A DNA stretch of 64,000 nucleotides from NCBI RefSeq assembly GCF_000300005.1, contig NC_018691.1:930001-994000 (forward strand). Direction: 5' to 3'. Below are positions 1 to 8,745 of this stretch, in pieces (the stretch's first letter is position 1; every line of letters starts with the position of its first letter). The notes below the pieces were generated by a model, which ran no database searches, was not told the DNA's origin, and saw only the letters and a program-made list of their open reading frames with translations. A program made the translations under genes and the position numbers. Origin of the DNA: Alloalcanivorax dieselolei B5. Its GTDB lineage: Bacteria; Pseudomonadota; Gammaproteobacteria; Pseudomonadales; Alcanivoracaceae.

Positions 1-1
1 C

Positions 2-400
2 CTGCCGACCGTGTCTGCTCAGACGCTGGCCGCCGCCGGTGAAGTTGCTGGTCGTACTCCTTTCGCCATTAACCTGTCCAACTGCTCCGCCGGGCAAGTG
101 GCGACCTATTTCGAACCGGGTCCCACCGTGGACTTCAACACCGGTCGTCTGAACAACCAGATCGACGCCGCCAGCAATGGTGCCACCAACGTTCAAATCC
201 AGCTGCTGGGTGAGAACAACGGCTTCCTGCCGGTGCTGGCCGCTGGTGCCAACGGTGCGCAAACCAACTCCCAGTGGGTAACGGTTGCCAACGAAGGCGA
301 CGGCGCTGACCTGAACTACTACGCCGAGTACTACGCTACCGCCGCCGCTGGCGCCGGTGACGTCTCCACCAGCGTTCAGTACACCATTATCTATCAGTAA
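2..400 (+). CDS. Type 1-like major fimbrial subunit, 5' end cut off
   Basis: C-terminal part of a structural pilin exported by the chaperone-usher pathway. The frame is already open at the window edge, so signal peptide and N terminus are missing. About 130 residues remain. The cysteine in 'NLSNCSA', the 'VDFNTGRLNN' segment and the aromatic C-terminal strand ending 'VQYTIIYQ' match the FimA/PapA family; the alternating hydrophobic terminal strand is the usual chaperone-binding motif. It is the first gene of an operon with chaperone, usher and tip subunit downstream, and a hairpin separates it from the chaperone gene. Its position before a stem-loop and its repeat-free FimA-like sequence suggest the abundant shaft subunit; this is inference. 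Confidence 0.85.
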   Translation: MPTVSAQTLAAAGEVAGRTPFAINLSNCSAGQVATYFEPGPTVDFNTGRLNNQIDAASNGATNVQIQLLGENNGFLPVLAAGANGAQTNSQWVTVANEGDGADLNYYAEYYATAAAGAGDVSTSVQYTIIYQ

Positions 401-416
401 CTCCCCCGGTTTCCGC

Positions 417-459
417 GGGCCGGCCTGCCGGCCCCGGATACCTTCTTGTCTTTTTTCCA
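417..459 (+). terminator. Intercistronic hairpin with T-rich tail (attenuator)
   Basis: A perfect 8-bp stem, GGGCCGGC / GCCGGCCC with a 2-base CT centre (417-434), lies 17 bases after the pilin stop codon. A pyrimidine-rich stretch with six consecutive T follows about a dozen bases later. The chaperone gene starts at 477. Such hairpins in chaperone-usher operons keep pilin transcript in excess over chaperone and usher transcript. The T run is not directly adjacent to the stem, so a pure mRNA-stabilising role is equally possible. Confidence 0.55.
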
Positions 460-476
460 GGTTTCGGGTGGTGGCT

Positions 477-1220
477 ATGAAGCGCTTTTCCCTATGTTTG
501 TTGTCCTTCGCATTGCTGGTCACGGGCGTTGCCGCACAGGCCGCCGTGGTGATCGGCGGTACCCGGGTGGTCTATCCCGGTGGCGATCGTGAAGTCTCGG
601 TGCAATTGACCAACGACGGCGAAAACCCGGCCCTGGTGCAAGTATGGATCGACGCCGGCGATGCCGACGCCGCTCCGGAACAAAGCGATGTGCCTTTCAT
701 CGTGCTGCCGCCGATTTCCCGCGTGGAAGCCGGCAGTGGTCAGGTTCTTCGAATTTCTTTCACCGGTGGCAAGGTGCCGCCGGAAGACCGCGAATCCGTG
801 TACTGGCTGAATGTGCTCGACATTCCGCCGGCGCCGAAAGGGGAAGAGGGTATTCCCCAGAATTTCCTGCAGTTGGCGGTTCGCTCGCGCATCAAGTTGT
901 TTTACCGGCCCAAGGGGTTGAGCGGTAAAGCCAACGACGCTCCGGAAAAACTGCAGTGGTACCTGTCCCGTTCCGGCGGGCAAGCGGTACTCAAAGCAAA
1001 AAACCCCACGCCTTACCACGTCACCGTCAGCCGTCTGGACATTCTCCGTGGAGAAAGTGAGCAGGTACCGGTGCCCGTGGACGAGGGCATGATCGCCCCC
1101 GGTGGCAGCCTGGAATTCGCCTTGCCCGCTAGTGCACCTGCCGCAATTGGCCAGGTGCGCATGACCACCATCAATGACTTCGGTGGTCGGGTAGCCCGGG
1201 ATGTGCCGGTGGGTCGTTGA
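477..1220 (+). CDS. Periplasmic pilus chaperone (PapD/FimC family)
   Basis: Periplasmic chaperone that caps and stabilises pilin subunits before they reach the usher. The product has 247 residues with a clear signal peptide (ends near 'AAQA'). The mature chain starts with 'VVIGGTRVVYPGGDREVSVQLTN', split here as VVIGGTRVVYP and the following strand, typical of the first immunoglobulin-like domain. The family signature region 'PPISRVEAGSGQVLRI' and 'VYWLNVLDIPP' follow, then the second domain. The ATG at 477 was chosen because it begins directly before the signal peptide; an upstream in-frame start would add a non-signal-like extension running into the hairpin. It lies between pilin and usher, the usual operon order. 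Confidence 0.93.
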   Translation: MKRFSLCLLSFALLVTGVAAQAAVVIGGTRVVYPGGDREVSVQLTNDGENPALVQVWIDAGDADAAPEQSDVPFIVLPPISRVEAGSGQVLRISFTGGKVPPEDRESVYWLNVLDIPPAPKGEEGIPQNFLQLAVRSRIKLFYRPKGLSGKANDAPEKLQWYLSRSGGQAVLKAKNPTPYHVTVSRLDILRGESEQVPVPVDEGMIAPGGSLEFALPASAPAAIGQVRMTTINDFGGRVARDVPVGR

Positions 1221-1263
1221 TAGAAAAACGCCTGAACAAAAAACCATGGACGCGGGGTGTCTC

Positions 1264-3813
1264 ATGAATCAAAAGTGCGTTGTGTCACGCCGGATTACCG
1301 GTCTGAGTGCCGGTGCCCAACTGTTTGGTGGCCTGGCTCTGCTGACTTGGACGCAGGCCGTGTTGGCTCAAACCGAGACTCAGGTGGCGGCGGCCTCCTT
1401 CAATAGCGATTTCCTTCGCGGTGGCGCCAAGGATATGGATGTCTCCCGTTACGCCCAGGGCAATCCGACTCTGGCGGGTGACTATTATCTGGATGTCTAC
1501 GTCAATGGCTCCTGGAAAGGCCGTAATGAGCTGGCCTTTCGTGCCGCCCCCGGCGAAATCAACGCGCATACCTGTTTTACCCTGGGCATGTTGTCCGGCT
1601 ATGGCGTGGACGTCAGCACCATTGACGGTGTTGGTGACGCGCTGAGCGACGAGTGCCGCTCCCTGGAAGGCTGGTTGCCGGGCGCCCAGGCTCGCTTCGA
1701 CAGCAGCAACATGCGTCTGGATATCAGTGTTCCGCAGGCCAATATGCGCCGCAGCGCGCGCGGTTACGTGGACCCGGCGTTTTGGGACCCGGGCATCAAT
1801 GCCGGTTTCCTGAGTTATAACTTCAACGCGTTGCGTACCGAGACCCATTACGGCGGCAATGACGACACCTACGACAATGCCTATTTGATGCTCAACAGCG
1901 GCATCAACATCGGTGCCTGGCAATTGCGGCATGATTCCAATGTGTCCCGCCGTGACGGGCAGGGGACAGAATGGCAGAACACCGCCACCTATCTGCGCCG
2001 GCCGATTCCCTCGATTCGCGGCATGGTCACCGTGGGCGACGCCTACACCGAAGGCAATCTGTTTGATTCCATGGGATTCCGCGGTGCCCGTCTGGCGTCC
2101 GATGACCGCATGCTGCCGGATTCGCTGCGCGGCTATGCGCCTACGGTTCGTGGCGTGGCGGAAAGTAACGCGGTGGTCGAAGTGCGCCAGAATGGTCAGG
2201 TGATTTACCAGGCCACGGTGCCGCCGGGGCCGTTCGTCATCGACGATCTGTACCCCACCGGTTATGGCGGCGACCTGGAGGTCACCGTCACCGAAGCGGA
2301 TGGCCGCATCCGCCGCTTCAGCCTGCCCTTTGCCTCCGTGCCGCAGATGTTGCGTCCGGGCATCTCCCGTTACAGCGTCACCGCCGGTAAGGTGCGCGAA
2401 ACCAGCCTGGATGATGATCCCTGGTTGATGCAGGCCACCTACCAAAAGGGTCTGACCAACCGGCTGACCGGTTATACCGGCGCCACCTTTAGTGATGACT
2501 ACCAGGCTTATCTGGCCGGTGTCGCGGTGGGGACGCCCGTTGGTGCCTTCTCCGCCGACGTCACCCACGCCCGTACCGGGTTCGATCGCTATGGCGATCG
2601 CAATGGTCAGAGCTACAAGCTGGGCTACAGCAAATTCATGCCCGATACCGGCACCAATGTGACGGTGGCGGCCTACCGCTATTCCACCTCCGGCTACCTC
2701 GGGTTGCGTGACGCCATCATCGCCCACGATTACGAAGACCGGCAGTTGGGTTTCGACGCGGTACGCCGTCAGCGCAGTGAATTCCAGCTCACCGTGAATC
2801 AGACCCTGGGGGCTGGTTGGGGGGCGATGTACTTCACCGGCTCCGTTCGCGATTACTGGAAAAGCGAAGGGGAAACCACGCAATACCAGGTGGGGTACAA
2901 CAACAACTACGGGCCTTTCCACTACGGTTTCTCGGCGCTGAAGACCGAGGACGAATTTGGCTACGACGACACCCAGTACAACTTCAACTTCTCGGTGCCG
3001 CTGGACAACGTGGCCGGCAACGCCAGCCTGATCGGCTCCGGAACCATGCGTGACAGTGCCTACGAGAGCAGCCGTCTGGGTGTCTCCGGCAGCACCGGCG
3101 TGGACGGCAACATGACCTATAACGTGGCGGTCAGCCACCAGGATCAAAGCGGCGCCACCGGCGAACTCAGCGGTGAATACCGGGCGCCCTATGCCACGCT
3201 GCGGGCCTCTTACAGCCATAACGACAACTTCACTCAGATGGGTGCCGGTGTCAGCGGCAGCATGGTGGCGCACAGCGGTGGTGTGACGCTGACGCCTCAG
3301 CGTGGCGAAACCATGGTGTTGGTGGAAGCGCCGGCGGCGGCGGGCGCGCGCGTGACCAATATGTCAGGCGTGCGCATCGACAAGCGCGGCTATGCGGTGG
3401 TGCCTTATGTGTCCCCCTATCGTCTGAACTCGGTGACCCTGGATCCCAACGACATGTCCACCGAAGTGGAACTGAAGACCAGCAGTCAGCAGGTGGCGCC
3501 TTATGCCGGGGCCGTGGCCAAACTCACTTTCGATACCGTCAGCGGTCAGGCGCTGCTGATCAAGGCCAAAAGAGCGGATGGCAAACCGGTTCCGTTCGGG
3601 GCTGAAGTGTACGACGAAGCCGGGCAGCCGGTGGGTCTGGTGGGGCAGAGCGGCCGGGTCTATCTGCGCACCGAAAAAGAAAGCGGCCGCCTGAATGTGA
3701 AGTGGGGCGAGGAAGAGGCCCAGAGCTGCGACATCGACTATCGCGTGCCGGAGTCCGACGAGGACGCAAGCGCGGCCCGCGCCTACCATCATCTGGAGGC
3801 TCGCTGTGATTAA
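1264..3813 (+). CDS. Outer membrane fimbrial usher (FimD/PapC family)
   Basis: Outer membrane pore that assembles and secretes pilus subunits. The product has 849 residues: a signal peptide ending near 'AVLAQ', an N-terminal chaperone-binding domain ('FNSDFLRGGAKDMDVSRYAQG'-type start, here about residues 40-60), a 24-strand barrel with plug, and a C-terminal domain with the cysteine pair near the end (SCDIDY and EARCD). Length and order match FimD/PapC. The ATG at 1264 is preferred over an ATG at 1246 because a G-rich ribosome-binding stretch (GGGG at 1254-1257) precedes it and no such site precedes the upstream codon. It overlaps the next gene by 8 bases, implying translational coupling. 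Confidence 0.95.
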   Translation: MNQKCVVSRRITGLSAGAQLFGGLALLTWTQAVLAQTETQVAAASFNSDFLRGGAKDMDVSRYAQGNPTLAGDYYLDVYVNGSWKGRNELAFRAAPGEINAHTCFTLGMLSGYGVDVSTIDGVGDALSDECRSLEGWLPGAQARFDSSNMRLDISVPQANMRRSARGYVDPAFWDPGINAGFLSYNFNALRTETHYGGNDDTYDNAYLMLNSGINIGAWQLRHDSNVSRRDGQGTEWQNTATYLRRPIPSIRGMVTVGDAYTEGNLFDSMGFRGARLASDDRMLPDSLRGYAPTVRGVAESNAVVEVRQNGQVIYQATVPPGPFVIDDLYPTGYGGDLEVTVTEADGRIRRFSLPFASVPQMLRPGISRYSVTAGKVRETSLDDDPWLMQATYQKGLTNRLTGYTGATFSDDYQAYLAGVAVGTPVGAFSADVTHARTGFDRYGDRNGQSYKLGYSKFMPDTGTNVTVAAYRYSTSGYLGLRDAIIAHDYEDRQLGFDAVRRQRSEFQLTVNQTLGAGWGAMYFTGSVRDYWKSEGETTQYQVGYNNNYGPFHYGFSALKTEDEFGYDDTQYNFNFSVPLDNVAGNASLIGSGTMRDSAYESSRLGVSGSTGVDGNMTYNVAVSHQDQSGATGELSGEYRAPYATLRASYSHNDNFTQMGAGVSGSMVAHSGGVTLTPQRGETMVLVEAPAAAGARVTNMSGVRIDKRGYAVVPYVSPYRLNSVTLDPNDMSTEVELKTSSQQVAPYAGAVAKLTFDTVSGQALLIKAKRADGKPVPFGAEVYDEAGQPVGLVGQSGRVYLRTEKESGRLNVKWGEEEAQSCDIDYRVPESDEDASAARAYHHLEARCD

Positions 3814-4810
3814 ACATCTGTTCCCGTCCACGCGACGCATTGCACTGGTACTGATGGCGGCCCTTCTGCCTTCTCTGGGGTGGTCCGCATGTAACGTCCG
3901 TTCGGGCATCGTGCCCCAGGACATCAAAATGACCATGGGGCAAGTGACCCTGACACCGAATGTGCCGGTGGGAACGGTGCTGGCCATGCAGGAATTTCCT
4001 ATCTTTCCGGTCTCTAACTTCGCCAACTGTACCTGGGGGTCGGGCTACATGATTGGCCAGACCCTGATCGGTAACCCGAGCACCTATGATCCGCAGATCT
4101 ATACCACCAACGTTCAGGGCATTGGCATTCGTCTATCCCGGCGTATCGAAGGGCTCAGCCAGACCGTGGTCTATCCTCACCAATTGGGCCCGTGGAGCAA
4201 TACCAATCTGAATCTCAGTGAAGGGTATTTCCGGGTGGAGATCATCAAGATCTCGGAGCAAACCGGGTCGGGAACACTGGTATCGGGGCAGTACACCCGT
4301 TACTACGCTGACGGCACCGGGGCCGGGCGCCCGATTCTGACCTCCACGCTGGACGCCAGCGCCATCACCATCGTCTCCTCCGCCTGCGAGGTGGATATGG
4401 GCTCCCGAAATATCGCCGTGGACTTCGGTACGGTGTCCCGTTCCATTTTTGCCGGTGTCGGCAGCACCAATACGGAAAGGGAATTCCAGGTGGGGTTGTC
4501 CTGTGTTGGTCCCAGTCATGGCCAGGATTCGGTGAAGCTGTCTTTCGGCTACACCCCGGATCCCAGTGGCGCCGCTGGCGTGATCAAGATCGATGGCGGC
4601 ACCGAAGCCGCCAGCGGCGTGGGTATACAACTGCTGGATAACCGTACCTCCACGCCCATCGACAACGGTGACCGTGTCGAACTGGGTACGGTGACGCCGG
4701 GGGATCATCAATTCCAACTGCCGCTGAAAGCCCGTTACTACCAGACCGCGCCCACCGTCAACGGCGGTGAAACCCGCGCGATCGCCACATTCACCATCGA
4801 ATACAACTAA
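3806..4810 (+). CDS. Fimbrial tip subunit / two-domain adhesin-like protein
   Basis: Probable minor or tip subunit of the pilus. It starts with GTG at 3806 inside the usher gene, with an AGG-rich ribosome-binding site about 8 bases upstream. The 334-residue product has a signal peptide ending near 'GWSA', an N-terminal domain of about 170 residues with cysteines at 'SACNV' and 'NCTWG', and a C-terminal pilin domain (from about residue 190, 'SACEVDMGSRN') ending in the alternating strand 'AIATFTIEYN'. A receptor-type N-terminal domain followed by a pilin domain, last in the operon, is the usual FimH-like layout. The ligand cannot be predicted. Confidence 0.85.
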   Translation: MIKHLFPSTRRIALVLMAALLPSLGWSACNVRSGIVPQDIKMTMGQVTLTPNVPVGTVLAMQEFPIFPVSNFANCTWGSGYMIGQTLIGNPSTYDPQIYTTNVQGIGIRLSRRIEGLSQTVVYPHQLGPWSNTNLNLSEGYFRVEIIKISEQTGSGTLVSGQYTRYYADGTGAGRPILTSTLDASAITIVSSACEVDMGSRNIAVDFGTVSRSIFAGVGSTNTEREFQVGLSCVGPSHGQDSVKLSFGYTPDPSGAAGVIKIDGGTEAASGVGIQLLDNRTSTPIDNGDRVELGTVTPGDHQFQLPLKARYYQTAPTVNGGETRAIATFTIEYN

Positions 4811-4883
4811 TCGGCTCTAACGCCAACAGCGAGGGAACGCGCCGATTCGGCCCGAGGACAGGGCCTGATGAAGAGGGTGGACC

Positions 4884-5921
4884 ATGCAAGGCGTAATACA
4901 GAACGGGGTGATCGGCGGCCTGCTTGGCGGGCTGCTGTTCACCAGTACCGCGATGGCTGCGCAGCCGCCGGCCGAGGCGGAATCTCCACCATCTCCGGGC
5001 TATCACATAGTCCGTCCCGGCGACACACTTTGGGACATCGCCGAATCCTATCTGGGGGATGCCCGGGCCTGGCGCCGCGTGCGTGACCTCAACCACCTGT
5101 CCGACCCCTACCATTTGCAACCCGACACCAAGCTGATACTGGAGGAAAACAGTCCTTTGAGTATCGATGTGCTTCACTTGGAGGGTGAGGTCTGGGCCGA
5201 GGACGTTGGCGGAAATCGCCGGCCGCTGCTGACGGGCATGCAACTGGATGCAAGCCAGTCGGTGGTTACCGGTCCTTTCGCGTTTGTATCCCTGCGTCTG
5301 GAGGATGGTTCCCAGGTGGTTCTGCCATCCAGCAGCCGGATACGGTTCGTCAAGGAGCGAGAGCGGGGCGTTGTTCGTGTCCGCCTGGAGCGCGGCGCGG
5401 TGGAGTCCAAAGTCACCTCCCGTCCTGGTGAAGAGCATTATCAGGTGGAAACCCCGGTAGGCATCATCGGTGTGCGCGGTACCCATTTTCGTGTGCGCGA
5501 ACAGGCTGGAGGCGCTACCACCAGTGTGCTGCGCGGGGCGGTGGCGATCAGCCATGATGGACGCTCGCAAGGCCGGGTGCGTGAAGGTGAGGGGGGCCGT
5601 CTGGACAGCCGGGGTCGGCTGACCAGAGCGGCGCTGTTGCCCGCGCCCACCTTGCTGCCTGATTGGCGTGGCGCTGGCGGAGTCCTGCACGCCAGGGTGA
5701 AATCGTTGCCGGGCGCTGTCCAGTACCGCCTGCAGATGTCCAGGGACAGCGATTTCATTGAGTTGGTGCGTGAAGCGGTGTCGGATAATGGTGAGTTCAA
5801 AGTCGAGGACGTGCCCGCAGGGGCGTACCATGTCCGCTTGTCGGCCGTCGATGCCAATGGCATCGAAGGGCGCGAAGCGCATCATGTGTTTTTCCTGCGC
5901 GGGGTGGGTGCTCACCGCTAG
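4884..5921 (+). CDS. Secreted LysM and FecR domain protein
   Basis: Envelope protein of 345 residues with no assigned reaction. The N terminus is a signal peptide ending near 'TAMAAQ'. A LysM domain (about residues 41-88, 'YHIVRPGDTLWDIAESYLG') should bind peptidoglycan. A FecR domain follows (about 110-205, with the hallmark 'VETPVGIIGVRGTHFRV'). The C-terminal part (about 235-340) resembles a fibronectin-type fold ('VQYRLQMSRDSDF', 'AGAYHVRLSAVD'). It is 42 bases upstream of a CHASE2 sensor kinase, and FecR-LysM proteins often pair with CHASE2 proteins. A role in presenting a periplasmic signal to that kinase is inference. No sigma factor gene is nearby. Confidence 0.85.
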   Translation: MQGVIQNGVIGGLLGGLLFTSTAMAAQPPAEAESPPSPGYHIVRPGDTLWDIAESYLGDARAWRRVRDLNHLSDPYHLQPDTKLILEENSPLSIDVLHLEGEVWAEDVGGNRRPLLTGMQLDASQSVVTGPFAFVSLRLEDGSQVVLPSSSRIRFVKERERGVVRVRLERGAVESKVTSRPGEEHYQVETPVGIIGVRGTHFRVREQAGGATTSVLRGAVAISHDGRSQGRVREGEGGRLDSRGRLTRAALLPAPTLLPDWRGAGGVLHARVKSLPGAVQYRLQMSRDSDFIELVREAVSDNGEFKVEDVPAGAYHVRLSAVDANGIEGREAHHVFFLRGVGAHR

Positions 5922-5963
5922 GCCCCCTCGTTTTTCGATTCTTCTTGTTAACAAGCTGTCCTG

Positions 5964-8300
5964 ATGCCCATATTGACCAGCGAAGTGCTATTTCGCCGCC
6001 TGTTTTTCCAATGGGGCCTGTTGCTCCTGATCGCCCTGGCCGCCACCGGCTGGTTGGCAAGCCGTGACTTCGTGCAGCTCAACGCGTCAGTCTACGACCG
6101 CTTGATCGCCTGGTCGGACCAACCGGTGAACGATGACATCCTCATTGTCGCCGTGGATGACCACAGCCTTCGTGATATCGGGCGCTGGCCCTGGAGCCGA
6201 TTGGTGCACGCGGCGTTGGTGGACCGTTTGCATGAGGCTGGTGTCCAGGCGGTGATGATGGATATCCTTTTCCTGGAAGCGGAAGGCGCCGGCATGGCGG
6301 ACCGGCGCCTGGGCGAAGCCATGGCCCGTGCCGGTAATGTATATGTGCCGCTGGCGCGCGCACCCATGGCGACACCAGGGGCGCCTCCCGTGGTTTATCC
6401 GCCTTTGCCGGACATCGCCGATAATGCCGCCGGCATTGGTCACATTAATGTGGAAGCGGATATGGACGGTAAGGTGCGGCGTCTGTATCTGTGCGAGGGC
6501 GTCATCGGTCAGGTGGTGCCGCATCTGACCTGGGCGCTGTTCGATTCCCTGGTGAGCAAGGGGCTGGCCGCGGGAATGGCCATGCCGGGCGAGGAAATCC
6601 AATCGATTCACAATACCCCTTCCTGGCATCGGGATCATCTGGTCCGGGTGCCGTTTCGGGGCCCCCCGGGGGCGTTTCCCCGAGTGTCCTACAGCAGTGT
6701 GCTGCTGGGTGAGGTTCCGGACGAACTGCTCAGGGGCAGAATCGTGCTGGTTGGCGCCACCGCCTCCGGTCTGGGGGATCGCTACGCGGTACCGGTATCG
6801 GGCCGTATGGGCACCATGGCCGGAGTGGAAATCCAGGCCAACCTGCTGAACGGTTTGATGGATGGCTATGTTATTACCGAGCTGGATAAAGCCACGCGGA
6901 TATTACTGTCCATGGTGCCGGTGCTGGCATTGATGATCGCCTTGCTGGTGTCGCGTATGCGCTATGTCCATGCTCTGATGGCGTTGATGGTGGCACTGAC
7001 CATGGCGGCGTGCGCGTTGGCTTTGCGGTTGGGAATCTGGTGGCCTCCGGCGGCGTCTTTGATGGGGCTGGTGCTGTTCTATCTGCTATGGCAATGGCGT
7101 AGCCAGAGCGTGATCCTGCGCTGGTTCAGCACCGAGATCGAGTCACTGAGCAGCGAGCCGAACATGGTGCCGGAGGCCGGAGGCTCTTCCGGTATGCGTT
7201 GGGGCAGTACGCTGCATCGCCGCGTCATGGCCCTGGAAGCCGGTGTGCAACAGTTGCGTGCTTCTCGCCGATTCGTCACCGACGTGTTGGATTCCTTACC
7301 GGTGGTGACGTTTCTGGTGGATGGCGAGGCCAAGGTGAAGGCCGCCAATCGCAAGGCGCGCTGGTTGGTGGGTAATCCCGCGGGGGTGGAGAGCTGGAAG
7401 CTGCGGGATGCATTACTGACGGTGGTGCCGGCGGATGCGGTGCCGGTTTTTCTCTCCGAGGGAGGGCGCTTCGCCGATGTGCGTCACTGGCATGGCCAGG
7501 CTTTTTTTGATCGCTGGGGTAATCACTATCGTATTGAAGTGGCGCCGCTGTGGACCGCGATTACCCTGGACGCCGGCTGGCTGATCAGTCTGGTGGATAT
7601 GACCGGCGAACGCCGTGCGGCGGAACAGCGGGCGCACATGTTGCGGTTTCTGTCCCACGACATGAAGGCGCCGCAGGCCAGCATGCTGGCCCTGCTCGAT
7701 ATGCAGAACGGTACCGCGGCGTTGCCGGCGCAGGAATTTCATGCGCGCCTGGAGCGCCAGGTACGATCCGCCCTGGACATGATCGAGGACTTCATGCAAT
7801 TGGCCAAGGTGGAGTTTGGCGCGCTGGATTTCCGGGAGGTGCTGTTGGCCAATATCGCCATGGATGCGCTGGACCGGGCCTGGCCCCTGGCTCAGGCCAA
7901 AGGTATCCGGCTGGAAAGCGACAACCTTGACGATGACGGCGGGCCGATTTGGGGAGATCAGGGGTTCCTGGTACGGGCAGTGTTCAATTTGCTCGAGAAC
8001 GCGATCAAATACAGCCCGCCCCGAAGCGTGGTGACGTTGTCGGTTCTGCAAAGCGGTGACCGGGTCATTTGCCAGGTCAGCGACCAGGGGATCGGCATCG
8101 CCAGCCACGACATCCCCTACCTGTTTGAAAGCTATCGCCGTTTCGATGCCGACAACATGGCCACCGGGCTGGGGTTGGGGCTGGCTTTCGTGAAGACGGT
8201 GATGGACAAACACAATGGTGAAATCCACTGCCGTAGCGTGGTGCGTCAGGGCTCCACGTTCACCTTGAACTTTCCCGCCTATACGGACGCCGGCGACTAA
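5964..8300 (+). CDS. CHASE2 sensor histidine kinase
   Basis: Membrane sensor kinase of 778 residues. An N-terminal membrane segment (about 15-32) precedes a periplasmic CHASE2 domain (about 40-300, with 'ILIVAVDDHSLRDIGRWPWSR'-type start). Three closely spaced membrane helices follow (about 311-376), then a PAS-like domain (about 430-540), a HisKA domain with phospho-acceptor His565 in 'LSHDMKAPQ', and an HATPase domain with N box 'NLLENAIKYS' and G box 'GLGLGLAF'. All catalytic motifs are present. It probably forms a unit with the LysM-FecR protein just upstream. No response regulator is adjacent, so its phospho-target is unknown. Confidence 0.93.
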   Translation: MPILTSEVLFRRLFFQWGLLLLIALAATGWLASRDFVQLNASVYDRLIAWSDQPVNDDILIVAVDDHSLRDIGRWPWSRLVHAALVDRLHEAGVQAVMMDILFLEAEGAGMADRRLGEAMARAGNVYVPLARAPMATPGAPPVVYPPLPDIADNAAGIGHINVEADMDGKVRRLYLCEGVIGQVVPHLTWALFDSLVSKGLAAGMAMPGEEIQSIHNTPSWHRDHLVRVPFRGPPGAFPRVSYSSVLLGEVPDELLRGRIVLVGATASGLGDRYAVPVSGRMGTMAGVEIQANLLNGLMDGYVITELDKATRILLSMVPVLALMIALLVSRMRYVHALMALMVALTMAACALALRLGIWWPPAASLMGLVLFYLLWQWRSQSVILRWFSTEIESLSSEPNMVPEAGGSSGMRWGSTLHRRVMALEAGVQQLRASRRFVTDVLDSLPVVTFLVDGEAKVKAANRKARWLVGNPAGVESWKLRDALLTVVPADAVPVFLSEGGRFADVRHWHGQAFFDRWGNHYRIEVAPLWTAITLDAGWLISLVDMTGERRAAEQRAHMLRFLSHDMKAPQASMLALLDMQNGTAALPAQEFHARLERQVRSALDMIEDFMQLAKVEFGALDFREVLLANIAMDALDRAWPLAQAKGIRLESDNLDDDGGPIWGDQGFLVRAVFNLLENAIKYSPPRSVVTLSVLQSGDRVICQVSDQGIGIASHDIPYLFESYRRFDADNMATGLGLGLAFVKTVMDKHNGEIHCRSVVRQGSTFTLNFPAYTDAGD

Positions 8301-8458
8301 GGACGCCGGCTCCGCCCTTCGACTAAAGTCATACTGTCGCGCCATCCGGGTTTGTTTAGTCTCTTCCTAGATGCGGACCGTCCGTGCCTGTGCGATGAAA
8401 GCCGGGCTGGCGGTGCCGCCGTCAGTGCAGTCATCGTCACTGGGAAAGGGGTTAACTA

Positions 8459-8716
8459 ATGAAAGAAAAAAACGCCCGCGACTATTGGGCCGCCAATCTG
8501 AGATTGATCTTCTCCTATCTCGTTGTCTGGTTTGTCGTCTCCTACGGCTTCGGCATCCTGCTCGTGGATCAACTGAATGCCATCCAGTTCTTCGGCTTCA
8601 AGCTCGGCTTCTGGTTTGCGCAACAGGGATCGATCTATGTGTTCCTGATACTGATCGTCATGTATGCCCATTCCATGAACAAACTGGATAAGAAATTCGA
8701 CGTGGACGAGCAGTAA
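8459..8716 (+). CDS. DUF4212 small symporter-associated membrane protein
   Basis: 85-residue protein with two predicted membrane helices (about 15-38 and 52-72). The 'ARDYWAANLRLI' start and 'YAHSMNKLDKKFDVDE' end match DUF4212, a putative small subunit of sodium/solute symporters. The stop is 29 bases before the start of the large SSF symporter, so the two are almost certainly co-transcribed. A GGGAAAGGGG stretch upstream may serve as ribosome-binding site. The 158 bases between the CHASE2 kinase gene and this one hold no gene and presumably the promoter. Confidence 0.9.
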   Translation: MKEKNARDYWAANLRLIFSYLVVWFVVSYGFGILLVDQLNAIQFFGFKLGFWFAQQGSIYVFLILIVMYAHSMNKLDKKFDVDEQ

Positions 8717-8745
8717 ACCAGCTCGATAACAATGAGGATAAGAGT

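Noticed and set aside
1285-3273. Long antisense reading opposite the usher gene
   Set aside because: Low-complexity H, G, V-rich product with no motif; the usher gene on the other strand explains the region.
8371-8691. Overlapping reading across the DUF4212 gene in another frame
   Set aside because: Arginine- and leucine-rich frame shadow; the DUF4212 protein in the other frame matches a known family.
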